Assembly (NCBI RefSeq): GCF_020748185.1
Contig: NZ_JAHZMO010000003.1
Location: forward strand, 62,001-126,000
Source of the DNA: Terrisporobacter petrolearius
Lineage (GTDB): Bacteria > Bacillota > Clostridia > Peptostreptococcales > Peptostreptococcaceae
Reading direction: 5' to 3'
Length of the DNA stretch: 64,000 bases
A program made the position numbers and the translations under genes. Positions 16,996 through 26,075 of the stretch are shown piece by piece. The notes under the pieces were generated by a model. The model worked only from the letters and a program-made list of their open reading frames with translations, had not been told where the DNA came from and ran no database searches. Within the stretch, counting starts at the first letter, position 1. Each line of letters begins with the position of its first letter.

Positions 16996-19626
16996 CTATT
17001 TTGATTTTTTCTTAATAGTTGCTTGTGCAGCTGCAAGTCTAGCTATCGGAACTCTATATGGTGAACAAGATACATAGTTAAGTCCTGTCTCATAACAGAA
17101 TTCTACTGATGTAGGATCACCTCCATGCTCTCCACATATTCCAAGTTTAATATTATCACCTTCTTCTCCTCTTGCTAGTGTTGTTGCCATTTTTACTAAT
17201 TTACCAACACCATTTTGATCTAACACTTGGAATGGATCTTTTTCTAAGATTTCTTCATCCACGTATTGACCTAAGAATTTTCCAGCGTCATCTCTAGAGT
17301 ATCCAAATGTCATTTGTGTTAAGTCATTTGTTCCAAATGAGAAGAAATCAGCTTCCCTTGCTATTTCATCAGCTATTAAACAAGCTCTCGGTATCTCTAT
17401 CATTGTACCAACAGTATATTTTAAATCTACGTTGCTATCTTTTATAATTGCATTTGCTGTTTCAACTATAATATTTTTAACTACTTTAAATTCATTTAAA
17501 GCACCAACAAGTGGTATCATTATTTCTGGTTCAACATTTAAACCTTCTTTATTAACTTCTATAGCAGCATTTATTATAGCTTTAGTTTGCATTACAGCTA
17601 TTTCTGGATAAGTAACTGCCAGTCTACATCCTCTGTGTCCAAGCATAGGGTTAAATTCTGCTAAGTCCACTATTCTCTTTTTGATTTCACTAGCTTGAAT
17701 ATTCATATCCTTAGCTAATTGTTCTATTGTTTCATCATCATGTGGTAAGAATTCATGTAGTGGTGGATCCAATAATCTTATATTAACCGGTCTCTCACCC
17801 ATAACCTTATATATATCAACAAAATCTTGTTGTTGCATAGGTAATAACTTATCTAATGCTTCAACTCTATCTTCAACATTATTTGATAATATCATTTTTC
17901 TAACAGCAGGTATTCTATCTTCATCAAAGAACATATGCTCAGTTCTACAAAGTCCTATACCTTCTGCACCAAAATCAACTGCAGTTTTTGAGTCCCTTGG
18001 ATTATCTGCATTAGTTCTAACCTTCATATCTCTAACTTCGTCAACCCAGTTCATTAACTTTTCAAAATTGCCTGTCATAGATACTTTTGTTTTAGCAACA
18101 TCTCCTAAGTAAACAATACCTGTAGAACCATCTATAGATATGAAATCTCCTTCTCTTAGAACTAAGTTGTCTCTTCTTACTTCTTTTGCTATTTCATCAA
18201 CTTTTATTTCTCCACATCCAGCCACACAACATTTACCCATACCTCTAGCAACAACTGCTGCATGAGAAGTCATACCACCTCTTGCAGTAAGTATACCTTG
18301 AGAGCAAACCATTCCTTCTATATCTTCTGGAGATGTTTCTTGTCTAACAAGTATTACTTTTTCTCCGTTTTTTGAAGCTTCTACAGCCTCTTCAGCAGTA
18401 AAGTAAATTTTACCACTTCCTGCCCCTGGTGATGCTGGTAACCCTTTAGCTAAAACTGTAGCTTCTTTTAGTGCTTTATCTTCAAACTTTGGATGTAATA
18501 ATTGATCTAATTGCTTAGGCTCAACTCTCATTATAGCTTCTTCTTTACTTATTAAACCTTCTTCAACTAAATCTACTGCCACATTTATAGCAGATACAGC
18601 TGTTCTTTTACCATTTCTAGTTTGTAAAAAGAATAATCTTCCTTTTTCTATAGTAAACTCAACATCTTGCATATCTTTATAATGATTTTCTAATTTTTTA
18701 ACAGTATCTATAAACTGTTTGTAAATCTCTGGCATTGCTTTTTCAAGCGTAGCTATAGGCTCTGGAGTTCTTATACCTGCAACAACATCTTCACCTTGTG
18801 CATTTATTAAGTATTCTCCTAATAACTTGTTTTCTCCTGTACCAGGGTCTCTTGTGAAAGCAACTCCTGTACCGGAAGTATCTCCCATGTTACCAAATAC
18901 CATTGATTGTATATTAACTGCAGTTCCCAAATCATTTGGAATATCATTTAATCTACGATATACTATAGCTCTTGGGTTATTCCAAGATCTAAATACAGCT
19001 TCTACTGCTAACATTAATTGTTTTTTAGGCTCTTGCGGAAAATCTTCTCCAACTTCTTTTTTATATATTTCTTTATAGTCTTCTACTACTGATTTTAAAT
19101 GATCACATGTTAAGTCTGTGTCGAATTTGAAATTATTTTTTTCTTTGTAGTTATTTAGAACATTTTCAAATTTGTATTTTGGAACTTCCATCGCAACATC
19201 AGAGAACATTTGTATAAATCTTCTATAACTATCATATGCAAATCTATCATTACCAGTAGCTTTTGCCAATGCTTTAACTGTATTATCATTCAATCCAAGA
19301 TTTAATATGGTATCCATCATACCTGGCATTGATATAACTGCACCTGAACGAACAGATACAAGAAGCGGATTTTCTTCACTTCCTAATTGTTTGTTTAAAT
19401 CTTTTTCTAAAGAAGATAATTTTTCTTCAATTTGGTTTATAATTTCTTGCTTTATTGTTTTGTTGTTTTCATAATAATCGATACATGACTCAGTTGTTAT
19501 AGTAAACCCAGGAGGCACAGGAAGTCCTATTTTAGTCATTTCTGCTAAGTTAGCTCCTTTTCCTCCTAATAATGATTTCATTTCTTTACTTCCTTCATTA
19601 AAGCTATAAACGTATTTAACACTCAT
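16996..19626 (-). CDS. ppdK: Pyruvate, phosphate dikinase
   Basis: An 876-residue cytoplasmic enzyme that interconverts pyruvate + ATP + phosphate and PEP + AMP + PPi. Domain order is the N-terminal ATP-grasp (GGKGANLAEM near residue 22), the swivelling phosphohistidine domain with the signature GGMTSHAAVVARGMGK (catalytic His, preceded by the Thr targeted by the regulator) and the C-terminal PEP/pyruvate barrel with CRTEHMFF and CGEHGGDP. Length is standard. It follows ppsR by 49 bases, and ccpN-ppsR-ppdK form one leftward operon, so the enzyme, its post-translational switch and a transcription factor are encoded together. Confidence 0.97.
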   Translation of the reverse strand: MSVKYVYSFNEGSKEMKSLLGGKGANLAEMTKIGLPVPPGFTITTESCIDYYENNKTIKQEIINQIEEKLSSLEKDLNKQLGSEENPLLVSVRSGAVISMPGMMDTILNLGLNDNTVKALAKATGNDRFAYDSYRRFIQMFSDVAMEVPKYKFENVLNNYKEKNNFKFDTDLTCDHLKSVVEDYKEIYKKEVGEDFPQEPKKQLMLAVEAVFRSWNNPRAIVYRRLNDIPNDLGTAVNIQSMVFGNMGDTSGTGVAFTRDPGTGENKLLGEYLINAQGEDVVAGIRTPEPIATLEKAMPEIYKQFIDTVKKLENHYKDMQDVEFTIEKGRLFFLQTRNGKRTAVSAINVAVDLVEEGLISKEEAIMRVEPKQLDQLLHPKFEDKALKEATVLAKGLPASPGAGSGKIYFTAEEAVEASKNGEKVILVRQETSPEDIEGMVCSQGILTARGGMTSHAAVVARGMGKCCVAGCGEIKVDEIAKEVRRDNLVLREGDFISIDGSTGIVYLGDVAKTKVSMTGNFEKLMNWVDEVRDMKVRTNADNPRDSKTAVDFGAEGIGLCRTEHMFFDEDRIPAVRKMILSNNVEDRVEALDKLLPMQQQDFVDIYKVMGERPVNIRLLDPPLHEFLPHDDETIEQLAKDMNIQASEIKKRIVDLAEFNPMLGHRGCRLAVTYPEIAVMQTKAIINAAIEVNKEGLNVEPEIMIPLVGALNEFKVVKNIIVETANAIIKDSNVDLKYTVGTMIEIPRACLIADEIAREADFFSFGTNDLTQMTFGYSRDDAGKFLGQYVDEEILEKDPFQVLDQNGVGKLVKMATTLARGEEGDNIKLGICGEHGGDPTSVEFCYETGLNYVSCSPYRVPIARLAAAQATIKKKSK

Positions 19627-19675
19627 ATCACGAATCCCCTTTGAAATATTTATTTATGCAAATCTTAAAAAGATT

Positions 19676-20515
19676 TTAATTAGTTGTGTGTATTTTTTTC
19701 TTTAAACCATTTTCTTTCATAATATCTATAATTAATCCAGCTGTCTCTTCTATTGCTTTATTTGCAACATTAATAACTGGACAAGATAGCTTCTTCATTA
19801 CTTCTTCAGAGTAATCTAACTCTTCTAAAATTCTATCTAATTTAGCGTAATTTGCACTACTTGATAATCCAAGAGCTTTAAGTCTTGCTTGTCTTATCTC
19901 ATTAAGTTTTTCTGGTGTGTTAGTAAGTCCTATTATTTTTTTAGGATTTATTTCATATATTTCTTTTGGTATTGGTATTTCTGGTACTAAAGGAATATTT
20001 GCTACTTTTATATTTCTATTTGCTAGGTACATACTAAGTGGAGTTTTTGATGTTCTTGATATACCAACTAGTACTAAATCTGCCTTTAATACTCCTCTTG
20101 GGTCTTTACCATCATCATACTTAACAGCAAATTCTATAGCCTCTATTCTTCTAAAGTATTCCTCATTCATTCTTCTGATTATGCCAGGTTCTCTCTTTGG
20201 AGATGCTCCTATTTTTTCTGTTAATATATTTAATATTTGAGACATTAAGTCTACACAGTGTAAATTTTCTTTTGAACAGAAATTTTCAACAATATCGCCT
20301 AAATGTTCACTTACTAGAGTATAGACAACTATAGCATTTTCACTTTTAGCACTTTCTAAGATTTCAAGAAGAACTTCCTTGTTAGACACATAAGGAAATC
20401 TTCTTATATCGTAAGTTTCTTCTTTTATATCAAATTGCGATATGGCTGCCTTAGCAACTTGTTGTGCAGTCTCCCCTATTGAATCTGATATTGCATATAA
20501 TATAAAACTCTCCAT
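19676..20515 (-). CDS. ppsR: PPDK regulatory protein (bifunctional kinase/pyrophosphorylase)
   Basis: A 279-residue DUF299 protein. The family phosphorylates a threonine next to the catalytic histidine of PPDK or PEP synthase using ADP, and reverses this using phosphate, switching the enzyme off and on. The P-loop-like GISRTSKTPLS is near residue 150, and the N-terminus AISDSIGETAQQVAKA is typical. Its target PPDK is encoded directly downstream, which makes PPDK rather than PEP synthase the likely partner. It starts at ATG 20515 and is separated by 10 bases from the regulator gene upstream. Confidence 0.95.
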   Translation of the reverse strand: MESFILYAISDSIGETAQQVAKAAISQFDIKEETYDIRRFPYVSNKEVLLEILESAKSENAIVVYTLVSEHLGDIVENFCSKENLHCVDLMSQILNILTEKIGASPKREPGIIRRMNEEYFRRIEAIEFAVKYDDGKDPRGVLKADLVLVGISRTSKTPLSMYLANRNIKVANIPLVPEIPIPKEIYEINPKKIIGLTNTPEKLNEIRQARLKALGLSSSANYAKLDRILEELDYSEEVMKKLSCPVINVANKAIEETAGLIIDIMKENGLKKKIHTTN

Positions 20516-20525
20516 ATTCTCCTCC

Positions 20526-21155
20526 TTAATTGTCTACAATCTCTAAAAATAATTTTGTAATGTTTGTTTTTGATATTTTTCCTATTACCTTGATTTTATC
20601 ATCTATATTTTCAACTACTGGAATAGAATCTATTTCATGTTCTATTATTTTTTTAGCTACTAGGATAACACTGTCTTCTTTTTCTACTGTAATAATATTA
20701 GGAGTTCTAGTCATTATCATTCCTATAGGCATTTTATTCATATCTGCACCACCTATAGTTGCCTTTAATAAATCTTTTCTTGATACTATACCGCATAAAC
20801 CTTCATCATCATCTATGATAAAAATACTTCCCACATCTGATAAAAACATATTTACTATTACTTCATATAAACTATCATCTTTTTTGGCTATTACAGGAAT
20901 ACTCATGATATCTTCAACCTTTTTATTTTTCATGTCGTTTCCTACTAAGTTAAGTTTATTTATTCCTGAATAAAAGTAACCTACTTTTGGTCTTGCATCT
21001 AATATTCCTGTCATTGTTAGGATTGCTAAATCTGATCTTAACGTAGCACGAGTAACATTTAATATAGAAGCAATTTGCTCACTTGTTATGGGCTCATCTT
21101 CTTTTACTATTTCTATTATCTTTTGTTGTCTTTGATTTAGTTGAATGACAATCAC
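20526..21155 (-). CDS. ccpN: CcpN-like HTH-CBS transcription regulator
   Basis: A 209-residue protein with a winged HTH (about 5-60, RQQKIIEIVKEDEPITSEQI then NVTRATLRSDL) and two CBS domains (about 80-205) that in this family sense adenine nucleotides. It matches B. subtilis CcpN (YqzB), a repressor of gluconeogenic genes that is likewise linked to a DUF299 gene. The only standard start is GTG 21155, but that GTG lies inside the ribosome-site-like AAGGTGA; an ATT three codons later would be better spaced. It probably controls its own operon through the TATGCTAT sites in front of it. Confidence 0.85.
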   Translation of the reverse strand: MIVIQLNQRQQKIIEIVKEDEPITSEQIASILNVTRATLRSDLAILTMTGILDARPKVGYFYSGINKLNLVGNDMKNKKVEDIMSIPVIAKKDDSLYEVIVNMFLSDVGSIFIIDDDEGLCGIVSRKDLLKATIGGADMNKMPIGMIMTRTPNIITVEKEDSVILVAKKIIEHEIDSIPVVENIDDKIKVIGKISKTNITKLFLEIVDN

Positions 21156-21165
21156 CTTCTTTCAA

Positions 21166-21225
21166 TATGCTATACTTTATCTCCGTTACACCTTATATAG
21201 TATATTATATATCCATATATGCTAT
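21166..21225 (+). promoter_or_regulatory. Paired TATGCTAT elements, candidate CcpN operator
   Basis: TATGCTAT occurs twice in the same orientation, at 21166-21173 and 21218-21225, 52 bases apart (close to five helical turns). The first copy extends to TATGCTATACT, which fits the CcpN consensus TRTGHYATAYW as I remember it. One copy sits in the promoter spacer and one in the 5' leader of the ccpN operon, as expected for autoregulation. Confidence 0.6.
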
Positions 21226-21233
21226 TGTGTAAA
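21204..21233 (-). promoter_or_regulatory. Sigma-A promoter of the ccpN-ppsR-ppdK operon
   Basis: On the minus strand TTTACA (21228-21233), an 18-base spacer, then TATAAT (21204-21209), about 50 bases before the ccpN start. Confidence 0.7.
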
Positions 21234-21376
21234 TAGATTTTTTTATTATTTATGATATATTTTTTAATTATTTTCATCATGTATGTACTTAGTTTTTACT
21301 GTACCATTAATATTAATACACACTATATCAATTTATACATAGTATTTGTGTTACACTAAATATCCTAAGCAAAAAA

Positions 21377-21410
21377 TGCCTCCCTTTATTTTGGATTCAA
21401 AAGGAAGGCA
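21377..21410 (-). terminator. Terminator of the glyQS operon
   Basis: Arms TGCCTTCCTTT and AAAGGGAGGCA (minus strand, one G-U pair) are followed by TTTTTT. It lies 20 bases past the glyS stop. Confidence 0.85.
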
Positions 21411-21429
21411 AGTATTTTTATATAATTGT

Positions 21430-23496
21430 TTATTTATAAACTATCTTAGATAAATCACAAATAGTAAGCATTGTGCTGTAAATTTGTTTTAATAATCCAA
21501 GTCTATTTTCTTTTATTGCTTCATCTTTGTCCATTATCATTACATTATCAAATAAATTATCAACTAGTGGTCTTAGTGTAGCAAAAGCATCTAAAGCTTC
21601 ATTATACTTTTTATATGCTAATAAAGCCTCCACATTTGATTTTATTTCATTAAATCCATTATGTAGTTTAATTTCCGCATCTTCTTTTAATAGTTCTTCT
21701 TTAACTATATCTGTAGTTGCCTTCTCAGCTAAAGTAGAAACTCTGTTGAAAGCAGTTAACATTTCAACTAGTTCGTCTTTTTGAAGCCATCTATTTAGTT
21801 CAAAAGCTCTTGTATGTATATCTGATATATCATCTAAATTACTATTTAATACTGCATCTATGACATCATATCTTATTCCTAAATCTTTGAATAGGTTTTT
21901 AACTCTTTCAACAAAAAATTCAACTATTTGAAAAGCTACTTCTTCTTTATTAAATTCTAAACTAGAATAGTTATCTAGTGCTACATTTATTAAATTATTT
22001 AGGTTAACAGATAATTTTCTATCTAATAATATAGAAAGTATTCCTAAGGCTTGACGTCTTAAAGCATAAGGGTCTTGAGATCCTGATGGCTTAATTCCTA
22101 TAGCAAAGAATCCTGCTATTGAATCTAGTTTGTCAGCTATAGATAAAGCTATACCTGCATTAGTTTTTGGTAATATATCACCCGCAAATCTTGGTAGATA
22201 ATGCTCAAATATACCTTGGCATACTTCTTCATTTTCCCCACTTACTTTCGCATAATCTCTACCCATTATACCTTGAAGTTCAGTAAACTCGAATACCATA
22301 TTAGTTACAAGGTCAGCTTTACAAAGTTTAGCTGCTCTTGAAGTATTTTCAGCACTCCCAGTCATATCTAATTCATCAAGTATAACTTTAGATAATTTTT
22401 CTATTCTTAATGTTTTATCATAAACTGTACCAAGTTTAGCTTGGAATACTACTGTATGTAATTTATCAACAAAACTTTCTAAAGACTTTTTAGTATCTTC
22501 ATTGTAGAAGAATAAAGCATCTGCAAGTCTAGCTCTAAGAACTTTCTCATTCCCAGCTTTAACTAAATCCATTCTATTAGAATCACCATTTCTAACAGCT
22601 ATAAATTTGGGTAATAATTTTCCATCTTTTAATACTGGGAAGTATCTTTGATGTTCTTTCATCGGTGTAGTTACAACTTCTTTTGGTAACTTAACATATT
22701 CTTCGTCAAACTCACCATAAAAAGCTGTTGGATATTCTACTAAAAATGTTATTTCTTCTAGTAAATCATCATCTAATTCAACTTCTCCACCTAAAGAATT
22801 AGCTACTTCTATAGCTTGTTCTTTTATCATTTCTTTTCTTTTATGTTGATCTAATACCACAAAGTTCTTTTCTAATTTTTCAAAATAATCTTCTATTGAA
22901 TTTACTTCAAATTCTTTTTCTCCTAAGAATCTATGACCTTTAGTAATATTAGAAGATTTTATACCCTCTAGATTTACCTCTAGCACTTCATTATTTAATA
23001 ATGTAACCATCCATCTTATTGGTCTAGCAAATCTCATGTTTTTACCACCCCAACGCATTGCTTTAGGGAAAGTTACATTTTTAATAGCTTCAGGAATTAT
23101 ATTTTTTAACACTTCTTTAGTATCTTTTCCTTCTTGCTTAATTGTACTAAATAAGTATTCAGCATTTCCTACTTGCTTAAAGTATACATTTTCTGGGTCT
23201 AAACCTTTACTTCTCATAAACCCAAGGGCAGGTTTTGTAAAGTTTCCTTCATCATCTACTGCTATTTTTTTAGCAGGACCTTTAACTTCTTCCTCTAAGT
23301 CACTTGCTTTATCAGCTAAGTCAACTATAACAAAAGTTAGTCTTCTTGGAGTTGCATACTTTTCTATTTTGTTAAAACTTACTCTTTCATCTTTAAGTAA
23401 CTTACTTAAATTTTTTTCTATTTGATCTAATGTAGTTTGTCCAAATCTTGATGGTAATTCTTCTACCCCAATCTCTAATAAAAGGTAATTATTCAT
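21430..23496 (-). CDS. glyS: Glycyl-tRNA synthetase, beta subunit
   Basis: A 688-residue beta subunit of the bacterial alpha2-beta2 glycyl-tRNA synthetase. It carries tRNA recognition and the HD-like and anticodon-binding parts. The N-terminus (LLLEIGVEELPSRF) and the blocks RWGGKNMRFARPIRW, EFTELQGIMGRDYA and IKPSGSQDPYALRRQALG are family marks. Length is normal. Its ATG overlaps the glyQ stop by one base, so the subunits are translationally coupled for equal synthesis. Confidence 0.97.
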   Translation of the reverse strand: MNNYLLLEIGVEELPSRFGQTTLDQIEKNLSKLLKDERVSFNKIEKYATPRRLTFVIVDLADKASDLEEEVKGPAKKIAVDDEGNFTKPALGFMRSKGLDPENVYFKQVGNAEYLFSTIKQEGKDTKEVLKNIIPEAIKNVTFPKAMRWGGKNMRFARPIRWMVTLLNNEVLEVNLEGIKSSNITKGHRFLGEKEFEVNSIEDYFEKLEKNFVVLDQHKRKEMIKEQAIEVANSLGGEVELDDDLLEEITFLVEYPTAFYGEFDEEYVKLPKEVVTTPMKEHQRYFPVLKDGKLLPKFIAVRNGDSNRMDLVKAGNEKVLRARLADALFFYNEDTKKSLESFVDKLHTVVFQAKLGTVYDKTLRIEKLSKVILDELDMTGSAENTSRAAKLCKADLVTNMVFEFTELQGIMGRDYAKVSGENEEVCQGIFEHYLPRFAGDILPKTNAGIALSIADKLDSIAGFFAIGIKPSGSQDPYALRRQALGILSILLDRKLSVNLNNLINVALDNYSSLEFNKEEVAFQIVEFFVERVKNLFKDLGIRYDVIDAVLNSNLDDISDIHTRAFELNRWLQKDELVEMLTAFNRVSTLAEKATTDIVKEELLKEDAEIKLHNGFNEIKSNVEALLAYKKYNEALDAFATLRPLVDNLFDNVMIMDKDEAIKENRLGLLKQIYSTMLTICDLSKIVYK

Positions 23497-24374
23497 TATT
23501 TGTCACCTTCCTTTAATAGTGGATATCCCATTTCTTCTCTTTGCTTAACATAAAGTTCAGCTACAGCTTTTGCCATGTTTCTAACTCTGCCTATAAATGA
23601 TGCTCTTTGACTAACACCTATAGCACCTCTAGCATCTAATGTATTAAAAGTGTGAGAACATTTTAACACATAGTCATATGCTGGTACTACAAGCCCTCTT
23701 TCTATTATTCTTAATGCTTCTTTTTCATATATATCAAATAAGTTAAATAACATATCTGCATCGCACTCATCAAATGAATATGTACTATTTTCAAATTCAG
23801 CTTTTTTAAACACGTCACCATAAGTTATACTATCGTTCCACTTTAAATCATAAACACTGTCAACGTCTTGTATATACATGGCAAGTCTTTCTAATCCATA
23901 TGTTATCTCTCCAGTTTCTAACTCACACTCTATTCCTCCAACTTGTTGGAAGTATGTGAATTGAGTAACTTCCATACCATCTAACCAGACTTCCCATCCA
24001 AGACCCCAAGCACCAACAGTAGTTGATTCCCAGTTATCTTCAACAAATCTTATATCATGTTCTAATGGATTAATTCCTATAGCTTCTAAACTCTTTAAGT
24101 ATAGTTCTTGTATATTTTCTGGAGATGGCTTTAGAATAACTTGGAATTGGTGATGTTGATATAATCTATTAGGATTTTCTCCATATCTACCATCTGCAGG
24201 TCTTCTTGATGGCTCTACATAACAAACACTCCATGGCTCTGGACCTAATGATCTTAAGATAGTGTTTGGATTCATTGTTCCTGCACCTTTTTCCACGTCA
24301 TAAGGTTGCATCATGATACATTCTTGCTTAGACCAGTAACTTTGAAGTGCTAGTATCATATCTTGAAAATTCAT
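23496..24374 (-). CDS. glyQ: Glycyl-tRNA synthetase, alpha subunit
   Basis: A 292-residue class II catalytic alpha subunit that activates glycine with ATP. Very conserved blocks are visible: [40 protein letters not shown] and the active-site region [18 protein letters not shown]. It starts at ATG 24374 behind AGGAGG. Many Firmicutes place a glycine T-box riboswitch here, but no T-box sequence is seen in the 142 bases upstream. Confidence 0.97.
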   Translation of the reverse strand: MNFQDMILALQSYWSKQECIMMQPYDVEKGAGTMNPNTILRSLGPEPWSVCYVEPSRRPADGRYGENPNRLYQHHQFQVILKPSPENIQELYLKSLEAIGINPLEHDIRFVEDNWESTTVGAWGLGWEVWLDGMEVTQFTYFQQVGGIECELETGEITYGLERLAMYIQDVDSVYDLKWNDSITYGDVFKKAEFENSTYSFDECDADMLFNLFDIYEKEALRIIERGLVVPAYDYVLKCSHTFNTLDARGAIGVSQRASFIGRVRNMAKAVAELYVKQREEMGYPLLKEGDK

Positions 24375-24417
24375 ATTAATACCTCCTAAATTTAATTTCT
24401 TAACTATTTATAGCAAT

Positions 24418-24445
24418 AAGGCCTTCCGTATCCACGAAAGGCCTT
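24418..24445 (-). terminator. Hairpin between the UBA-protein gene and glyQ
   Basis: Minus-strand arms AAGGCCTTTCGT and ACGGAAGGCCTT (one G-U pair, 4-base loop) form a stable stem, but no T-run follows. It is possibly the end of the recO operon transcript or a glyQ leader hairpin. Confidence 0.5.
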
Positions 24446-24516
24446 TTAATACTTCGTTTATATTTGTAAGAATAACAAAACATAAAAAATTTGTCAATAA
24501 ACTAGCTCATTATTTG

Positions 24517-25119
24517 TTATTCTTCATCCTTTTTTTCTCTGTAGTCGTTTTTATTAAGATCAATTATAACTTCGTCATTATCACATTCATTTTTATCTTC
24601 TGTGTTTTTATTTTTCTTATCAACAGCTTGTTTTACATCTTTAGCAGCTGAACTTACCATATCTTTAATAATATTCAATTTTTCTTCGCTAAATTCGCCT
24701 AAATCAACTGTTGTGCCTTCATCTTCATTTTCAATTTTTATTCTATATTTTGCAAGTACTGATGCTGATAAACCTATTAATGATAATATGGGTGCAAATA
24801 CTACTCCAACAACTCCTACAGTAATAGGTATATTCATTATTATTTTTCCATTTTTTTCAATAACTATACGTATAACGCTACTTTTTCTTAAAAGTTCTGT
24901 CACTTCTTCTTTTATTTTATCTGAGTCTTTTCCAAATACATCTTCAAATGATTTTTTACCTTTATCTTCTTGTGAACCTGTAGAATTGTCTTGTAGTAAA
25001 ATTATAGCATCAACCACATCTCCATCACATTTTTCAAGAGCCTCTTTTACTTGAGAATAAGTTACTCCTGGCACTCTTTCCATCACCTGATCAATGGCTT
25101 CAATCGTTATTTTACTCAT
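24517..25119 (-). CDS. UBA-domain, DUF4342-type membrane-associated protein
   Basis: A 200-residue protein. Residues 1-45 form a UBA/TS-N-like three-helix domain (VPGVTYSQVKEALEKCDGDVVDAI), as in EF-Ts and NAC. A DUF4342-like segment at about 70-135 contains a hydrophobic helix (ITVGVVGVVFAPILSLIGLSA). The tail is acidic and lysine-rich and probably disordered. The gene follows recO with no gap, so expression is likely linked. The function is unknown; UBA-like folds here suggest protein or ribosome contact, which is inference. Confidence 0.75.
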   Translation of the reverse strand: MSKITIEAIDQVMERVPGVTYSQVKEALEKCDGDVVDAIILLQDNSTGSQEDKGKKSFEDVFGKDSDKIKEEVTELLRKSSVIRIVIEKNGKIIMNIPITVGVVGVVFAPILSLIGLSASVLAKYRIKIENEDEGTTVDLGEFSEEKLNIIKDMVSSAAKDVKQAVDKKNKNTEDKNECDNDEVIIDLNKNDYREKKDEE

Positions 25120-25881
25120 TTATTCCACTCCCTTTTTATTTAGACTTTTTAAAACATTCAATGATTTTTCGTTTATACTTCCTAAATATTCGTTCATGTA
25201 AATTTTTAAAATCTTATTTAGCTCATTTATTAGATATTTAGATACCTTAGCTTTTGAACATAAAAGCATATCATTTTTTAATATATATTCCATTAGATTT
25301 GCTGTTGTTATATTCATCCTTAAGTTATGTTGGAAATTGTCACTACACCTTTCACATAATATTCCACCTTCATATATATTAAATACAGGATTTTTAAAAT
25401 TATTGTTGTTACAACTTACACATTTATTAACAATAGGTTTAAATCCTACATAATCTAAAAATTTAAGTTCAAAGCATAAGCTCACATATTCCATATCTAT
25501 ATTTTCCTCACAAAATAAGTAAAGAGTTTGAGCTAGTGATATAAACAGTCTGTTATTAGGTTGATTATCAATAACAAAATTGTCTAATAATTTTAGTATA
25601 TGCGTTGCATAAGAAAAAGCCTCAAAATTATAAGATAAGTTATAAAAACTTTTTATAATTTCACTTTGGGTTACTCTATACATATTTCCTTCTTTTTTTA
25701 ATGTAAAGTTAGAATATGCAAATATTTGTGAAGAGGACAATAAAGAACTTTTACTTTTCTTTGCGCCTCTAGCTATTGCAGCTATCTTTCCCAGCTTTCT
25801 AGTATATATAGTTAATATTAAATCATTCTCTTTATATGTGACTGATTTAAGCACTATACCCTGGGTGTTTAATATTACCAT
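25120..25881 (-). CDS. recO: DNA repair protein RecO
   Basis: A 253-residue recombination mediator that, with RecR, loads RecA on SSB-coated single-stranded DNA. It has an N-terminal OB fold ([20 protein letters not shown]) and a C-terminal helical domain with a zinc-binding CVSC...CERC set near residues 148-175. Length is typical. It starts at ATG 25881 and is preceded by the tiny yqzL-like gene, the usual Firmicutes order era-yqzL-recO, here with mgtE inserted after era. Confidence 0.95.
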   Translation of the reverse strand: MVILNTQGIVLKSVTYKENDLILTIYTRKLGKIAAIARGAKKSKSSLLSSSQIFAYSNFTLKKEGNMYRVTQSEIIKSFYNLSYNFEAFSYATHILKLLDNFVIDNQPNNRLFISLAQTLYLFCEENIDMEYVSLCFELKFLDYVGFKPIVNKCVSCNNNNFKNPVFNIYEGGILCERCSDNFQHNLRMNITTANLMEYILKNDMLLCSKAKVSKYLINELNKILKIYMNEYLGSINEKSLNVLKSLNKKGVE

Positions 25882-25895
25882 TACTTATCTCCCTT

Positions 25896-25994
25896 TTATT
25901 CTTTCTTTTTAAGTAAGGCTTTATGATTATTAATATACAAGTAAGCTTCTATACTTCCACTTTTTTTAAAAAATTGCCAACATATATTGTGCAT
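25896..25994 (-). CDS. YqzL-like micro-protein
   Basis: A 32-codon gene (ATG 25992-25994, stop TAA 25896-25898) with a strong AAGGGGG ribosome site, ending 14 bases before recO. The translation MHNICWQFFKKSGSIEAYL keeps the pattern of YqzL proteins, an aromatic start and then a GxIxxYL core (W-x-x-F-x-x-x-G-x-I-x-x-Y-L). YqzL lies at this same place between era and recO in Bacillus. Function unknown. The call rests on position plus pattern, since the protein is too short for certainty. Confidence 0.7.
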   Translation of the reverse strand: MHNICWQFFKKSGSIEAYLYINNHKALLKKKE

Positions 25995-26075
25995 ATTATT
26001 ACCCCCTTCTTACATTATTTATAATATTTTTCGTAAGAATGATGGAAATAATTCATATCTTTTAAAAACAATTTT

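Noticed and set aside
24375-24516. Glycine T-box upstream of glyQ
   Set aside because: The gap is too short and lacks the T-box consensus.
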